DNA from: Saprospiraceae bacterium
GTDB taxonomy: Bacteria; Bacteroidota; Bacteroidia; Chitinophagales; Saprospiraceae
DNA: 64,000 bases
Assembly (NCBI GenBank): GCA_020848695.1
Contig: JADLHT010000058.1
Span: 1-64,000 of the forward strand
Direction: 5' to 3'
The notes beneath the pieces were generated by a model, which saw only the letters and a list, made by a program, of their open reading frames with translations, ran no database searches and had not been told where the DNA came from. Position 1 is the first letter of the stretch. Every line of letters starts with the position of its first letter. Of this stretch, positions 1-8,903 are shown one piece after another. The position numbers and the translations under genes are program-made.

Positions 1-2324
1 ATACTACAGGATATTTCATTGATGTTTCTACAAATTCTAATTTCTCAAATTTTGTAACGGGATATAATAACTTTTCAACTGGTAATGTAGTAAATACAAA
101 TATCACAGGACTTACTTTAAATACAACATATTATTATAGAATCAGAGCTAATAACGGAATTGGAACAAGTCCGAATAGTAATGTAATTTCTGTGACAACT
201 TCAAATATTGCTCCTTCTGCACCAACAGCAATTGCAGCAACAAACATTGCATCAACTAGCTTCACAGCCAATTGGCAAATAGTCAATAATGCAACAGAAT
301 ATAGGATAGACCTGTCACAGAATTCCTCTTTCTCAAGTTTTGTAGGAAATTATAATAATCTATCAGTTGGCAATGTGCAGAACATCAATATCACAGGTCT
401 TGTAATGAATACTACTTACTTCTATAGAATCAGAGCAATAAATTCGATTGGTACAAGTCTGAATAGTAACGTTATCCAGGTTACAACATTGAATAATAAT
501 GTCGCAGCAAAGCCAATTGCTGTCACAGGATTTAATCATGATATCATCGCCAATGGGGCAGGTGGTGCGAATCGCGCCCTAACAAGTACTACAAACGATT
601 TTGGAACTTTTGTATTGTACTCAAAAGATTTTCGAGGCAATAATAATCAGACTTCAGCTCCTAAATATGGCTTGGCAGATAATGGTAAAATTATAAATGC
701 TAATCGGCCTGGATATGATTTTCAATTGGCTAATTATACAGGAAACAACGCATTGCTTTTAAAAAATGTAAATGAATCAGGAACGCTATCACTTGTTTCT
801 CAAGACACTGTATCAAGCTTTGTAATCCTAGCAACCAGTGAAAATGGTATATCAAATGTGAATGCCCTGGCGACTTTCAGTGATGGAACAAATACTCCAT
901 TTACTTTTTCAATTAATGATTGGTTTGGTCAGCCTAATTTTGCTATTAAAGGAATTGGAAGAATAACAAGAAGTAACGATATTTTTGATAGTGGTGAAAG
1001 CGCTGAGGATCCGAGATTGTATAATCATGAAGTAGTATTTCCTGGTCCTTTTAGCAGTAAAAGACTCGTAAGCATTTCTTTTACGAAGACATCGTCAACC
1101 GGAAGTCTTGCAATCTTGGCGATCACAGGAATTTTTAAGGAGTCTGTGCAAGATTGTAAATTAACCATTCCGGATGCTAATTTTAAGTCTTATTTGATTT
1201 CAAATTCGAATATTAACATCAATGGGGATAATGCAATACAATGTTCAGAAGCCGAAAATTTTACAGGAGAAATTATTTGTCCTAACCTCCAAATAAAAGA
1301 CTTGACCGGTATTGAAGAATTTCCTAATCTTAGTATTTTACAATGTAACGATAATGAGTTGTCAAAACTTGACCTAAGTAAAAATAGAAAGCTTATCAAA
1401 CTTTCTTGCAATAATAATCAAATCGATAAATTGAATTTGTCTGCAAACCCTTTATTAATAGAAGTATTTTGCAGTAGCAATCAACTGACCTCAATCAATT
1501 TAGAACAGAATTTACTCCTTCAGACATTTGATTGTAATACCAATAATATTGGATTTCTGGACATCAGCAAAAATACTAGTTTGACGATGTTGCGATGTTA
1601 TACAAACAAACTGAGTTCTTTAAACTTAGCCAATGGTATCAACGAAGACATGAATCTGATTGAAGCTAATAATAATCCGGGTTTAAGCTGTATAAAAGTG
1701 GATAATGCGGAGTATAGTAAGTCCAATTGGATAACGAGTTCATTTAAGTTTGATCCACAGCATGAATTCAAGTTAGAGTGTGATGCTTGTGATGAATGGA
1801 GAGAGAGATTGAATTCTAATTTTCTCATTTCATCCGATGCATGCGTAGGGGATAGTATTCATCTTATTGATTATTCAAAGATAGAACTGGATAGTAGTAT
1901 TGTTTTTGCCTGGAATTTTGGAAATGGAATTACTTCAAAGGAACGCGATCCGGTAATATCTTATAGTGCGGAAGGTAACTATAAGATTAGTTTGCAGTTG
2001 GAAAATCCAAGCTGTAAAAGTTTTGAAATTCAAAAAAGCATCTCGATTAAAAGTTGTCTGACGGGTATTGGAGTTTCACTTAATTCGGCTATTTTGTATC
2101 CAAATCCTAATTCAGGAGATATTGTCTTAGATATAAACTTAAATGAAAGTAGTCCTGTATCAATTCAGGTATGCAATTCTAATGGTAAAATGGTAAAGGA
2201 GTATGAATTTTCTGAGTTTAAAGTCTTCGAAGAAAAAATCAGTATTGATGATTCTGGGATATATTTTATTGTAATTAAACATAAGCAAGGAATTATTAAT
2301 TTAAAAACTATTGTTGTAAAGTAA
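1..2324 (+). CDS. FN3/LRR/PKD cell-surface protein with T9SS sorting domain, 5' partial
   Basis: The reading frame is open from base 3 of the window, so the gene begins upstream; the GTG at 192 is internal. In order it holds a partial and a complete fibronectin type III repeat (about 3-500), an unassigned region with no clear family (about 530-1140), a run of short leucine-rich repeats with a C.NN.L..L.L pattern (about 1280-1640), a PKD-like domain (about 1840-2050) and a C-terminal type IX secretion sorting domain (from about 2090, with a YPNPNSGD motif and a final IVVK). Such proteins are exported across the outer membrane by T9SS and anchored or released. The ligand is unknown. No operon partner is visible; the next gene has its own promoter. 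Confidence 0.85.
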   Translation, partial: TTGYFIDVSTNSNFSNFVTGYNNFSTGNVVNTNITGLTLNTTYYYRIRANNGIGTSPNSNVISVTTSNIAPSAPTAIAATNIASTSFTANWQIVNNATEYRIDLSQNSSFSSFVGNYNNLSVGNVQNINITGLVMNTTYFYRIRAINSIGTSLNSNVIQVTTLNNNVAAKPIAVTGFNHDIIANGAGGANRALTSTTNDFGTFVLYSKDFRGNNNQTSAPKYGLADNGKIINANRPGYDFQLANYTGNNALLLKNVNESGTLSLVSQDTVSSFVILATSENGISNVNALATFSDGTNTPFTFSINDWFGQPNFAIKGIGRITRSNDIFDSGESAEDPRLYNHEVVFPGPFSSKRLVSISFTKTSSTGSLAILAITGIFKESVQDCKLTIPDANFKSYLISNSNININGDNAIQCSEAENFTGEIICPNLQIKDLTGIEEFPNLSILQCNDNELSKLDLSKNRKLIKLSCNNNQIDKLNLSANPLLIEVFCSSNQLTSINLEQNLLLQTFDCNTNNIGFLDISKNTSLTMLRCYTNKLSSLNLANGINEDMNLIEANNNPGLSCIKVDNAEYSKSNWITSSFKFDPQHEFKLECDACDEWRERLNSNFLISSDACVGDSIHLIDYSKIELDSSIVFAWNFGNGITSKERDPVISYSAEGNYKISLQLENPSCKSFEIQKSISIKSCLTGIGVSLNSAILYPNPNSGDIVLDINLNESSPVSIQVCNSNGKMVKEYEFSEFKVFEEKISIDDSGIYFIVIKHKQGIINLKTIVVK
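6..509 (+). repeat. Tandem FN3 repeat, period 288 bp
   Basis: Two fibronectin type III units lie in register with a period of exactly 288 bp (96 codons). For example, the codons for TGY at 6 recur as TEY at 294, and VTT at 192 recurs as VTT at 480, with no indels between. The array probably extends upstream of the window. Confidence 0.8.
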
Positions 2325-2373
2325 GTTACCCTTACAATATATTCTGGATAGACCGATTGTTGTTGGATATTTA

Positions 2374-2403
2374 TTGAAGTGAGTCAAAAGAACAATATCT
2401 TTG
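2374..2403 (+). promoter_or_regulatory. Bacteroidota-type promoter of the TPR kinase / LytTR operon
   Basis: TATCTTTG at 2396-2403 is an exact TAnnTTTG -7 element, and TTG at 2374-2376 lies 19 bases upstream as a -33 element. The -33 region also falls in an inverted repeat TTGA-N6-TCAA (2374-2387), which could be an FNR-like operator or chance. The predicted leader is about 65 bases. Confidence 0.55.
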
Positions 2404-2474
2404 TTTGAGTGCTATATACAATATTCAGTTTTATATAATAAGAGGGCTTTACAAAGAATTTAGTCAGTAGCTTC

Positions 2475-4259
2475 ATGAATTTGAGAAAATTACTCTATAT
2501 AAAGATTACAATATTTTTATTTTTACTGCAATTGAACGCTCAGAATTGTAGTTTGGAATGGCAGCGGAAGTCCTCAGATAAGCTTGATTCATTTATTCTT
2601 TCTTATAGACCGATCTCGGGGCTTAACTATGCTGACTCTGTAATTAAATTAATTGATGAGTATGGCTGTGAAAAGTCAGAAACCATTTATTGGATTAATT
2701 ATAAAAGGGCTGAGTTATTGGAGTCTAATTCCAAGTTTAAGTCAGCTCTCGATATATACTATTCTCTGCTGACAATTGCCAAGATGGATCGGAACTGGAA
2801 ATTATATAGCTGTACGCACATATCAATAGCCAGAGTGATGGAGGCAATTGGAAGAAAAGAAGATTGTCTTCGTCATTTAAAATATGCAAAAAAAAGTATT
2901 GATACCTATAATTTGTCGGATTTGTATGCATTCTATTATGTAAGAAGTTCTAGTTATCATAGGATTTTTGATTCTAAAGACACTGCTATGCAATTAGCTC
3001 AACTTGCATTAGACTTTAGCTTAAAGTATGATCAACCTAGACAAACAGTTGATGCTTATTTGTTGTTGGGAATATTGGAGGAGAATATTGATTCATCAAT
3101 TTTTTACAATAAGAAGTCTGTTGATCTATTTGTAAAGCAGATGAATTTTGACGGTGCCGCTAGTATTAGTTTAAATATAGTCATTGAACTAAAAGAGAAG
3201 AAAGCTCATGAATTAGCAAAAACTTGGCTTGATTCAGTTTATAAGTTTATCGCACTAATTCATGAAAAGAACCCTTCTTATTATTATACTAATTCAAAAT
3301 ACTATCAACAACTCGCCGAATTCTATAAACTTAATAGTCAGCTTGATTCAGCCTATTACTATCTCCAGTTTTCACTGAAGCATCTGGAGAATTCAAATTT
3401 TGACATCAACCATAACGATGTTTCACAGGCGGAGATAGATTTTATTACTTCGGTGGAACAGACAAAGAGCGAAGCTTTATTAAAGCAATCAAATATTCAG
3501 AAGTTACTATTAGGGATACTATTTGCTGGCATTATTTCAGGATTAGTTTTTGTAGTCAACCTTGTCAAGAAGAGAAGAAAGATTGAAAAGCAAGGATACG
3601 AGATTGAACAACAAAATCTGAAATTAGAACAATCGCTGCATCGCCAAAGTATCTTGTTGTCTGAAGTTCATCATCGTGTCAAGAACAATCTGCAACTTGT
3701 AATTAGTCTGCTTACTCTGCATTTTAACAAACTGAAAGGGAAGGTTGAATTTCAGTATCTGGAGGATGTTTCCAATAAAGTTAGGAGTATAGCATTGATT
3801 CATGAGCATCTTTATAATTCAGGTGAATTTGAAAATATTGAACTTATAGCGTACATTGTTGAACTTTTGAAATATTATCAAGAATTACAAAGTGTTGAAA
3901 ATCAATTTGAGTACATTTTGGAGTCTCAAGAAGCATTATATTTGAATCTTGAGACGGTTATGCCGATAGGAATTATTTGTACTGAATTAATCAGTAATTC
4001 TTTAAAATATGCAAAGCCTCAATCTGAAAAATTGATTCTGGAGTTTAGTATTCAGAGAACAGATTCGAAGATTGTTTTAAAATACAAGGATAACGGAATA
4101 CAAAGTAGTAGTGAAGTCAAGAAAATTGTAAAATCAGGAATGGGAACAATGTTAATTGAAAGCATGATACGGCAGTTACAGGCTCAATCTTCCACACTTA
4201 GTTATGGAACCTCAAAATTTAACCTTGTTTTTTACGAAAAGAAGCTGTCGTCGCTATGA
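2475..4259 (+). CDS. TPR-containing sensor histidine kinase (HisKA_2 type)
   Basis: A 594-residue membrane sensor kinase. It has an N-terminal signal or anchor (about 1-22), a TPR-like helical sensor region (about 30-330), one transmembrane helix (about 342-364), a short coiled coil, and a HisKA_2 dimerisation domain with the motif HHRVKNN, where H400 is the expected phosphoacceptor. An HATPase domain follows with an ELISNSLKYA N-box and GMGTMLIE. It overlaps the next gene by four bases (ATGA), so the LytTR regulator is its partner. This pairing is common in Bacteroidota. The signal sensed is unknown. It lies next to the nos cluster, but convergent and with its own promoter, so a link to N2O respiration is not shown. 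Confidence 0.9.
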   Translation: MNLRKLLYIKITIFLFLLQLNAQNCSLEWQRKSSDKLDSFILSYRPISGLNYADSVIKLIDEYGCEKSETIYWINYKRAELLESNSKFKSALDIYYSLLTIAKMDRNWKLYSCTHISIARVMEAIGRKEDCLRHLKYAKKSIDTYNLSDLYAFYYVRSSSYHRIFDSKDTAMQLAQLALDFSLKYDQPRQTVDAYLLLGILEENIDSSIFYNKKSVDLFVKQMNFDGAASISLNIVIELKEKKAHELAKTWLDSVYKFIALIHEKNPSYYYTNSKYYQQLAEFYKLNSQLDSAYYYLQFSLKHLENSNFDINHNDVSQAEIDFITSVEQTKSEALLKQSNIQKLLLGILFAGIISGLVFVVNLVKKRRKIEKQGYEIEQQNLKLEQSLHRQSILLSEVHHRVKNNLQLVISLLTLHFNKLKGKVEFQYLEDVSNKVRSIALIHEHLYNSGEFENIELIAYIVELLKYYQELQSVENQFEYILESQEALYLNLETVMPIGIICTELISNSLKYAKPQSEKLILEFSIQRTDSKIVLKYKDNGIQSSSEVKKIVKSGMGTMLIESMIRQLQAQSSTLSYGTSKFNLVFYEKKLSSL

Positions 4260-4966
4260 ATAAATTGAAAGTATTAATAGTCGAAGATGAAATACTTATT
4301 GCAGAAACAATTCGTTTGTATTTAATTGAATATGGCTATGATACATCGTCAATTTGTATTTCTTATGATGAAGCTATTGAAAAGTACCATTTGGATGAAC
4401 CGGATTTAATTCTGTTAGATATCAGATTGTTTGGAGAGAAGTCAGGAATTGATATTGCACATTATCTTAATAATCAAAAGAACAAGCCTCCATATATTTT
4501 TCTTACCTCTCAATTTGATAAAAGAATACTTGATTCAGCAATTCAGACTCTGCCGTTTGGCTACATCACAAAACCTTTTACAAAGGAGACCTTATGGACA
4601 AGTATTGAATCTGCTTATAAGCTCTATAAGCAAAATGGGATAAATGCAGCCATAGAAGTATATGATGGTAAACAGGTTCACTTGCTAACAAAAGAAGAAA
4701 TTCTATATATCCAATCTGAACATGTCTATACAAGGTATATTTTGAATAATAATTCGGAGATCCTTTGTAGAGTTAGCTTTCAGAAATGTGTAGATACATT
4801 AATGCGTTATAATTTTATTCGATGCCACAGGACATTTTGTGTTAATCCTAAATATATCAAGAGATGGAATAAAATTGAAATTTCAATGAAAAACGATCAG
4901 AATATACCCATCAGTAGTAGTTATAAGAGCAGTGTGCTTGCGGTGTTGCTCAATGAACTTCCTTAA
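4256..4966 (+). CDS. LytTR-family response regulator
   Basis: A 236-residue regulator. The receiver domain (1-120) keeps the acidic pair E10/D11, the phosphoacceptor D55 in LILLDIRL, and the KP motif (ITKPF). A LytTR DNA-binding domain (about 140-235) follows, recognisable from ILYIQSEHVYTRY and FIRCHRTFCVNP. It is translationally coupled to the upstream kinase through the ATGA overlap and presumably is its output. LytTR proteins bind paired direct repeats; no target is assigned. Its stop codon overlaps the stop of the convergent nosY gene in a shared TTAA. Confidence 0.93.
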   Translation: MNKLKVLIVEDEILIAETIRLYLIEYGYDTSSICISYDEAIEKYHLDEPDLILLDIRLFGEKSGIDIAHYLNNQKNKPPYIFLTSQFDKRILDSAIQTLPFGYITKPFTKETLWTSIESAYKLYKQNGINAAIEVYDGKQVHLLTKEEILYIQSEHVYTRYILNNNSEILCRVSFQKCVDTLMRYNFIRCHRTFCVNPKYIKRWNKIEISMKNDQNIPISSSYKSSVLAVLLNELP

Positions 4967-5730
4967 ATATCTTTTTTCTGAAAACTATGATGTGCTATAA
5001 ACAATGGAACAATTATCCAAAGAAGCAGTATCCCAAAGGTAAAGGCAAATCCATATACACTTCCAAAGAAATGCTTGTATAAGGCCCCTGTATATCCCAT
5101 CAAAGCACTTACGTCCATTTTTAACATGATAGAGACTCGTGCAAGATCTATTGGATTTAGTGCGATGAGGCCTAAAGTTATTTTTTCAAGAGGATAATCA
5201 CTAAGACTAAACATAGTAAATAAGATTAACCCATCATAGATTAAACTCAAATAGAACCATAGGAGCAAAACGGTGCCAATTCCTTTTGCTTTGTCTCTTA
5301 TATTTACTGTTATGGCAAAAGCAATGGCAATACATGACCAGGCGAGAGGAATAGTCGTCGTGAGTAACCAGATTCCGTCAATACCCGATTGATAAATAAT
5401 TAATGGTAAACCAAGACCTGCTAAAAGTGCAACACTTAATGCGAGGCCTAAGGCAAAGAATTCGCTGGATAATATTTTTTTTCTACTGATAGGTTGCGCC
5501 AGCATGAGTTCAATAAATTCATAAGAATTGTAATAATGAATAGCAGCAAATATCATGGAAATCAATGGAGTTATGATTAATGCCATATTCAATATGCTTA
5601 GCATAGCTTTGCTTGAATTTTCTTCCAGATTAAACAGTACAAAAGAAACAGCGAAAAGAAATATCGATAGTGCGATTACTATTTTGTTTCTTAGGATATC
5701 ACGAAAAATGTATAGTATTAGCTTGGGCAT
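4963..5730 (-). CDS. nosY: NosY-type ABC transporter permease
   Basis: A 255-residue membrane protein with about six hydrophobic segments, of the ABC-2 permease family. It is last in the nosL-D-F-Y series and starts 9 bases after nosF ends. With NosF and NosD it forms the transporter needed to mature the CuZ site of N2O reductase, probably moving a sulfur species. The features that identify it are position and fold: FIELMLAQPISRKKIL near residue 75 is a typical NosY/ABC-2 cytoplasmic loop. It ends tail to tail with the LytTR regulator, overlapping by four bases. Confidence 0.87.
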   Translation of the reverse strand: MPKLILYIFRDILRNKIVIALSIFLFAVSFVLFNLEENSSKAMLSILNMALIITPLISMIFAAIHYYNSYEFIELMLAQPISRKKILSSEFFALGLALSVALLAGLGLPLIIYQSGIDGIWLLTTTIPLAWSCIAIAFAITVNIRDKAKGIGTVLLLWFYLSLIYDGLILFTMFSLSDYPLEKITLGLIALNPIDLARVSIMLKMDVSALMGYTGALYKHFFGSVYGFAFTFGILLLWIIVPLFIAHHSFQKKDI

Positions 5731-5739
5731 TTATTGGAT

Positions 5740-6465
5740 TTATTGAGTGATATTGCTTTGTTGAGATCTCATTAAGTAAGCAATGGCTTTTCCTAATTTT
5801 ATTTCATTACTCTTTAATTGTAAGTCCTCAAATGAACCATTGAATATTAAGTTTCCTTCTTGCATGTAGGCGACATGAGTAGTGATCTCATCAATATCAC
5901 TGAGTATGTGCGAACTAAGAATGACGAGTTTACCTTTTTTGTTTTCTGTACTAATTTTATTTTTTAAAATTTCCGAAGAAATCGGATCTAAACCTGAGGT
6001 TGGTTCATCCAGTATGAGAATTCTCGGATTAAATAAAAAGGCAATAGCAGCATTTACTTTTTGTCTCATTCCTCCTGAGAGGGTTCCCATCGCCTTATCC
6101 CTAAAGCTATTAATATTAAATTCTAAATATAGATCCTCGTCCAGCATATGGTCCGGGATTTTTCTTATATTCTTTAAGAGGTCAAATATTTGATAGACTT
6201 TTATATGGTCAGGAAAGCGTCCGATCTGCGGCATATAGCCTATCGAGGTTCGATAATTATCATCATTGCCAATATTCTTTCCTTGAATCTCTATTCGGCC
6301 ACTAGTTGGCTTTACAAGACTCAAGATTGATTTAATTAAAGTAGTTTTGCCAGAACCGTTAGGGCCAATTAATGCAGTTAGCTGCCCGCCAAGCAATTCC
6401 ATTGAAATATTTTTTAGTGCATTTAATTTTCCAAATGATTTGCTAAGTTCTGCTATTTTAATCAT
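5740..6465 (-). CDS. nosF: NosF-type ABC transporter ATPase
   Basis: A 241-residue ATP-binding subunit. Walker A is GPNGSGKTT (about 34-42), the signature is LSGGMRQK (about 129-136), Walker B is ILILDEPTSGLD and the switch His lies in LSSHIL. It pairs with NosY and takes input from NosD in CuZ assembly. Its start overlaps the nosD stop (ATGA on the minus strand, 6462-6465), which indicates translational coupling. All catalytic motifs are intact. Confidence 0.92.
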   Translation of the reverse strand: MIKIAELSKSFGKLNALKNISMELLGGQLTALIGPNGSGKTTLIKSILSLVKPTSGRIEIQGKNIGNDDNYRTSIGYMPQIGRFPDHIKVYQIFDLLKNIRKIPDHMLDEDLYLEFNINSFRDKAMGTLSGGMRQKVNAAIAFLFNPRILILDEPTSGLDPISSEILKNKISTENKKGKLVILSSHILSDIDEITTHVAYMQEGNLIFNGSFEDLQLKSNEIKLGKAIAYLMRSQQSNITQ

Positions 6466-7721
6466 AATGTGTTTTTATTAATTCTAGGCTGGAAATCTTT
6501 AAGGTTCTCAGGAGTTAAGCTGGGAATGGCCTTTTCGGCTTTATCTAAAAAGTTGATAAGTATGCTTCTTAAAAGAATCATTGTCCCGGGAAACTGTTCC
6601 ACTATAATAGAGTAGAGACTAACCGGATAATAAGGAATATCACCAATACCATCCTTGTTAAGATCGTATCCTTCATACTTGTCCCAATAGTTATTTGTAA
6701 ATGTGTTTAATACAAGGCTACCATTGGTAGCGACATCGAAACTGTTTGCAAGGAAATTATTATTATTGAAATGATTTTCGGAACAACTTGCCTGAACTTT
6801 CATGGCCCATCCGTTTGAAATAAATTCATTTCTCAATATTTTCAATCGGCTCGTTCCTTCAAAGTGTATTCCAACTGTGTTTTCAAAAAAGTGATTTTTT
6901 TCAATTTTGGAATCTGTAATATCCTTTAATAAGATACCATAAGCAGAGGCACCCCAGTTTTTGTAAAACAGATTTTCCTCCATAGTGACATTTTTGGAAT
7001 ACATTACTGCGACACCGGCTCCATTTTCTCTGAATTCGTTACAAAGGTACTGATCGTTGTGAGAAAACATGAAATGAAGTCCGTAGCGAATATTTGTATA
7101 ACTTTTATTATCCTGAATAATTGAATGGGTTACAAATTCAAAATATATACCATCCCTATGCCCTGTAATGTAGTTGGAAAAAATTTTTGCGCGATTACAT
7201 TTCCATAAATGAATTCCATTGCCAGTATTTTGTTCTGCACCCGGCGTTCCCACAACCTCATTATTCTGAATAAGTATGTCCTCAGAATTAGAAACATGAA
7301 TTCCAAAATGACAGTTAAGAACTTTATTCTGAATAATATGGATGTCTGAAGCGTCAATACATCGAATTCCTGCTATATCATTCATTGCCGAATGACCGCT
7401 ATTTTGGATTGTAATGCCACTGAGCGTAATATTTCTACCACTTATTGTTATTGTCACATTATTATGCTCACCATCAATAACAGGATTACCTACTCCAATA
7501 AGATGTATGCTTTTCGTTATAAGAATATTATTTTCTCTATATAAGCCTGAATGTATAAAAATTGAATCACCATTAATTGCTTTGGCAATAGCTTCTTTTA
7601 TTTCAAGATTTTTATTCAGAGGATAAACATCTATTCTTCCTGCAAATGCACTTGTTTTAAATAGTGTACAAAAGAATAAAATGTAAGGAAGGGAATATTT
7701 CGGATTACTGGACCACTTCAT
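6462..7721 (-). CDS. nosD: Periplasmic copper-site assembly protein NosD
   Basis: About 419 residues. A longer frame opens at 7802, but the start at 7721 is preferred because it gives a Sec signal peptide (MKWSSNPKYSLPYILFF, cleavage near AFA) and has GGAAG a few bases upstream. The body is a right-handed beta-helix of short repeats of the NosD/CASH type (many NGIHLW, GIYFEF and GIHFEG turns). NosD is periplasmic and works with NosF-NosY to build the tetranuclear copper-sulfide centre of NosZ. With this start it overlaps the end of nosL by 17 bases. The C-terminal tail after about residue 380 is a hydrophobic segment (TMILLRSILINFL) that may associate with the membrane. Confidence 0.9.
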   Translation of the reverse strand: MKWSSNPKYSLPYILFFCTLFKTSAFAGRIDVYPLNKNLEIKEAIAKAINGDSIFIHSGLYRENNILITKSIHLIGVGNPVIDGEHNNVTITISGRNITLSGITIQNSGHSAMNDIAGIRCIDASDIHIIQNKVLNCHFGIHVSNSEDILIQNNEVVGTPGAEQNTGNGIHLWKCNRAKIFSNYITGHRDGIYFEFVTHSIIQDNKSYTNIRYGLHFMFSHNDQYLCNEFRENGAGVAVMYSKNVTMEENLFYKNWGASAYGILLKDITDSKIEKNHFFENTVGIHFEGTSRLKILRNEFISNGWAMKVQASCSENHFNNNNFLANSFDVATNGSLVLNTFTNNYWDKYEGYDLNKDGIGDIPYYPVSLYSIIVEQFPGTMILLRSILINFLDKAEKAIPSLTPENLKDFQPRINKNTL

Positions 7722-8724
7722 TGATTTGCTTCCAATTAAATACTTTTCTATCTGCTTGAGAATATACTGAATCCAGTTTGCTCTGATTAACAAATGCTGC
7801 AAAATTAAAGTTCATTGGACTGTGGAACATTTCTCCCTGCACAAAAATCGCTTTATCAACATCTATCCATTCCTTCCTTGTGACAAAATCGGCTACCAAT
7901 ATTCGTTGGCAGTCTTGTTCCTTAATATTCTCGGTACGCATATGATATATCAGACAGCCTATATCGTCAAATTTATAAATTTTTCCTTTTTTACTAATTA
8001 TTTCTGCGCCATATTTTGTATCCATTATACCCATTTTGCAAGCATAACATGTGTCTTGCCCTGCTACTAAGGGTTCAGGTTCCACGGTGCAAGATGTTAA
8101 TCCAAGCACCACAACTAATGGAATAATTGCTTTTTGAACAAGAAAGAGTTTTTTTCCTAGTTTATGGTAGGTGGATAACCAAATTACTGTCATAATACTT
8201 GCCGCGGCTATGACAATCCATCCCGCAATATCAGGGTAAGAATAAGCATCAAAATTTAAAAGCCGCTTGTGTCCTAAGACAGGAGGTTGGTATGTCAATC
8301 CAGGAACTTTAATTGCAGCATTGGGATCCAGATTGTGCCCATATTCATAACCCCAACGGTAGAAATCAAATAAAGCATATACACCACCAAAAGCAGTAAA
8401 TACCAAATAACAAATTAACCAGATTGTGCTACCGTTCCAGGCGACTATTAATCCTAGAAGAATGTAAAAAGCAACTATATACACTAAAAAGGAGAATTCC
8501 GGAAACATATCAGCATGTATGTGCTTCATACCGATATAATGATTCAGACCATTTATTATTTCTACATCTCCTGTTATACGATTAAGCCAAATATTCATTG
8601 CTAATCCTTCCGGATATTGCGGCGCAAATAAGTAGATAACCCAGATTGGGAAGAAATAGCAAAGAATTAAACTTATGGATGCTCCCGCAATAATCCAACG
8701 TGCTCTTTTATTTAATTTTTCCAT
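7705..8724 (-). CDS. nosL: NosL copper chaperone fused to an N-terminal multi-helix membrane domain
   Basis: A 339-residue protein in two parts. Residues 1-200 have about four or five hydrophobic segments and conserved-looking aromatic and His residues (IGMKHIHADMFPEF, FYRWGYEYGHNLDP). Residues 200-339 are NosL, with CYACKMGI (C226, C229, M231) and the DDIGCLI and FNFAAF regions. At the junction a lipobox-like stretch LTSC (C212) follows a hydrophobic run, as if a lipoprotein NosL had been joined to an upstream membrane protein; no internal ATG lies near it. NosL delivers Cu(I) to NosZ. It is the first gene after the hairpin terminator that follows the fasciclin gene. Confidence 0.88.
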   Translation of the reverse strand: MEKLNKRARWIIAGASISLILCYFFPIWVIYLFAPQYPEGLAMNIWLNRITGDVEIINGLNHYIGMKHIHADMFPEFSFLVYIVAFYILLGLIVAWNGSTIWLICYLVFTAFGGVYALFDFYRWGYEYGHNLDPNAAIKVPGLTYQPPVLGHKRLLNFDAYSYPDIAGWIVIAAASIMTVIWLSTYHKLGKKLFLVQKAIIPLVVVLGLTSCTVEPEPLVAGQDTCYACKMGIMDTKYGAEIISKKGKIYKFDDIGCLIYHMRTENIKEQDCQRILVADFVTRKEWIDVDKAIFVQGEMFHSPMNFNFAAFVNQSKLDSVYSQADRKVFNWKQINEVVQ

Positions 8725-8745
8725 TGTTTTTAATTTAAAAAAGAA

Positions 8746-8775
8746 CAGGCAGCACCAGCTTTTTGATGCTGCCTG
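8746..8775 (-). terminator. Hairpin terminator or attenuator between fasciclin gene and nosL
   Basis: A perfect 9 bp stem, CAGGCAGCA at 8746-8754 and TGCTGCCTG at 8767-8775, has a 12-base loop. Read on the minus strand it is followed by TTCTTTTTT, the layout of an intrinsic terminator. It lies about 20 bases before the nosL start, so nosL-D-F-Y would be made mostly by readthrough or from a promoter inside 8776-8903. Confidence 0.7.
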
Positions 8776-8903
8776 AACAAATGTAAGCCAAGAGTTAATT
8801 TTATTGAATAATAAATAACCTTGTATTACTATAGAATACTACACTACAAATTTCAAATCAGTAAGTAAGACAAAAGTGTCCTTAATCATTTTGAATAAAA
8901 GTA

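Noticed and set aside
192-194. GTG as start of the first gene
   Set aside because: The same frame continues to base 3 without a stop and encodes another FN3 repeat, so the gene is cut by the window.
7722-7802. Longer nosD start
   Set aside because: It lacks a signal peptide at the N-terminus and lies wholly inside nosL; the start at 7721 gives a Sec signal.
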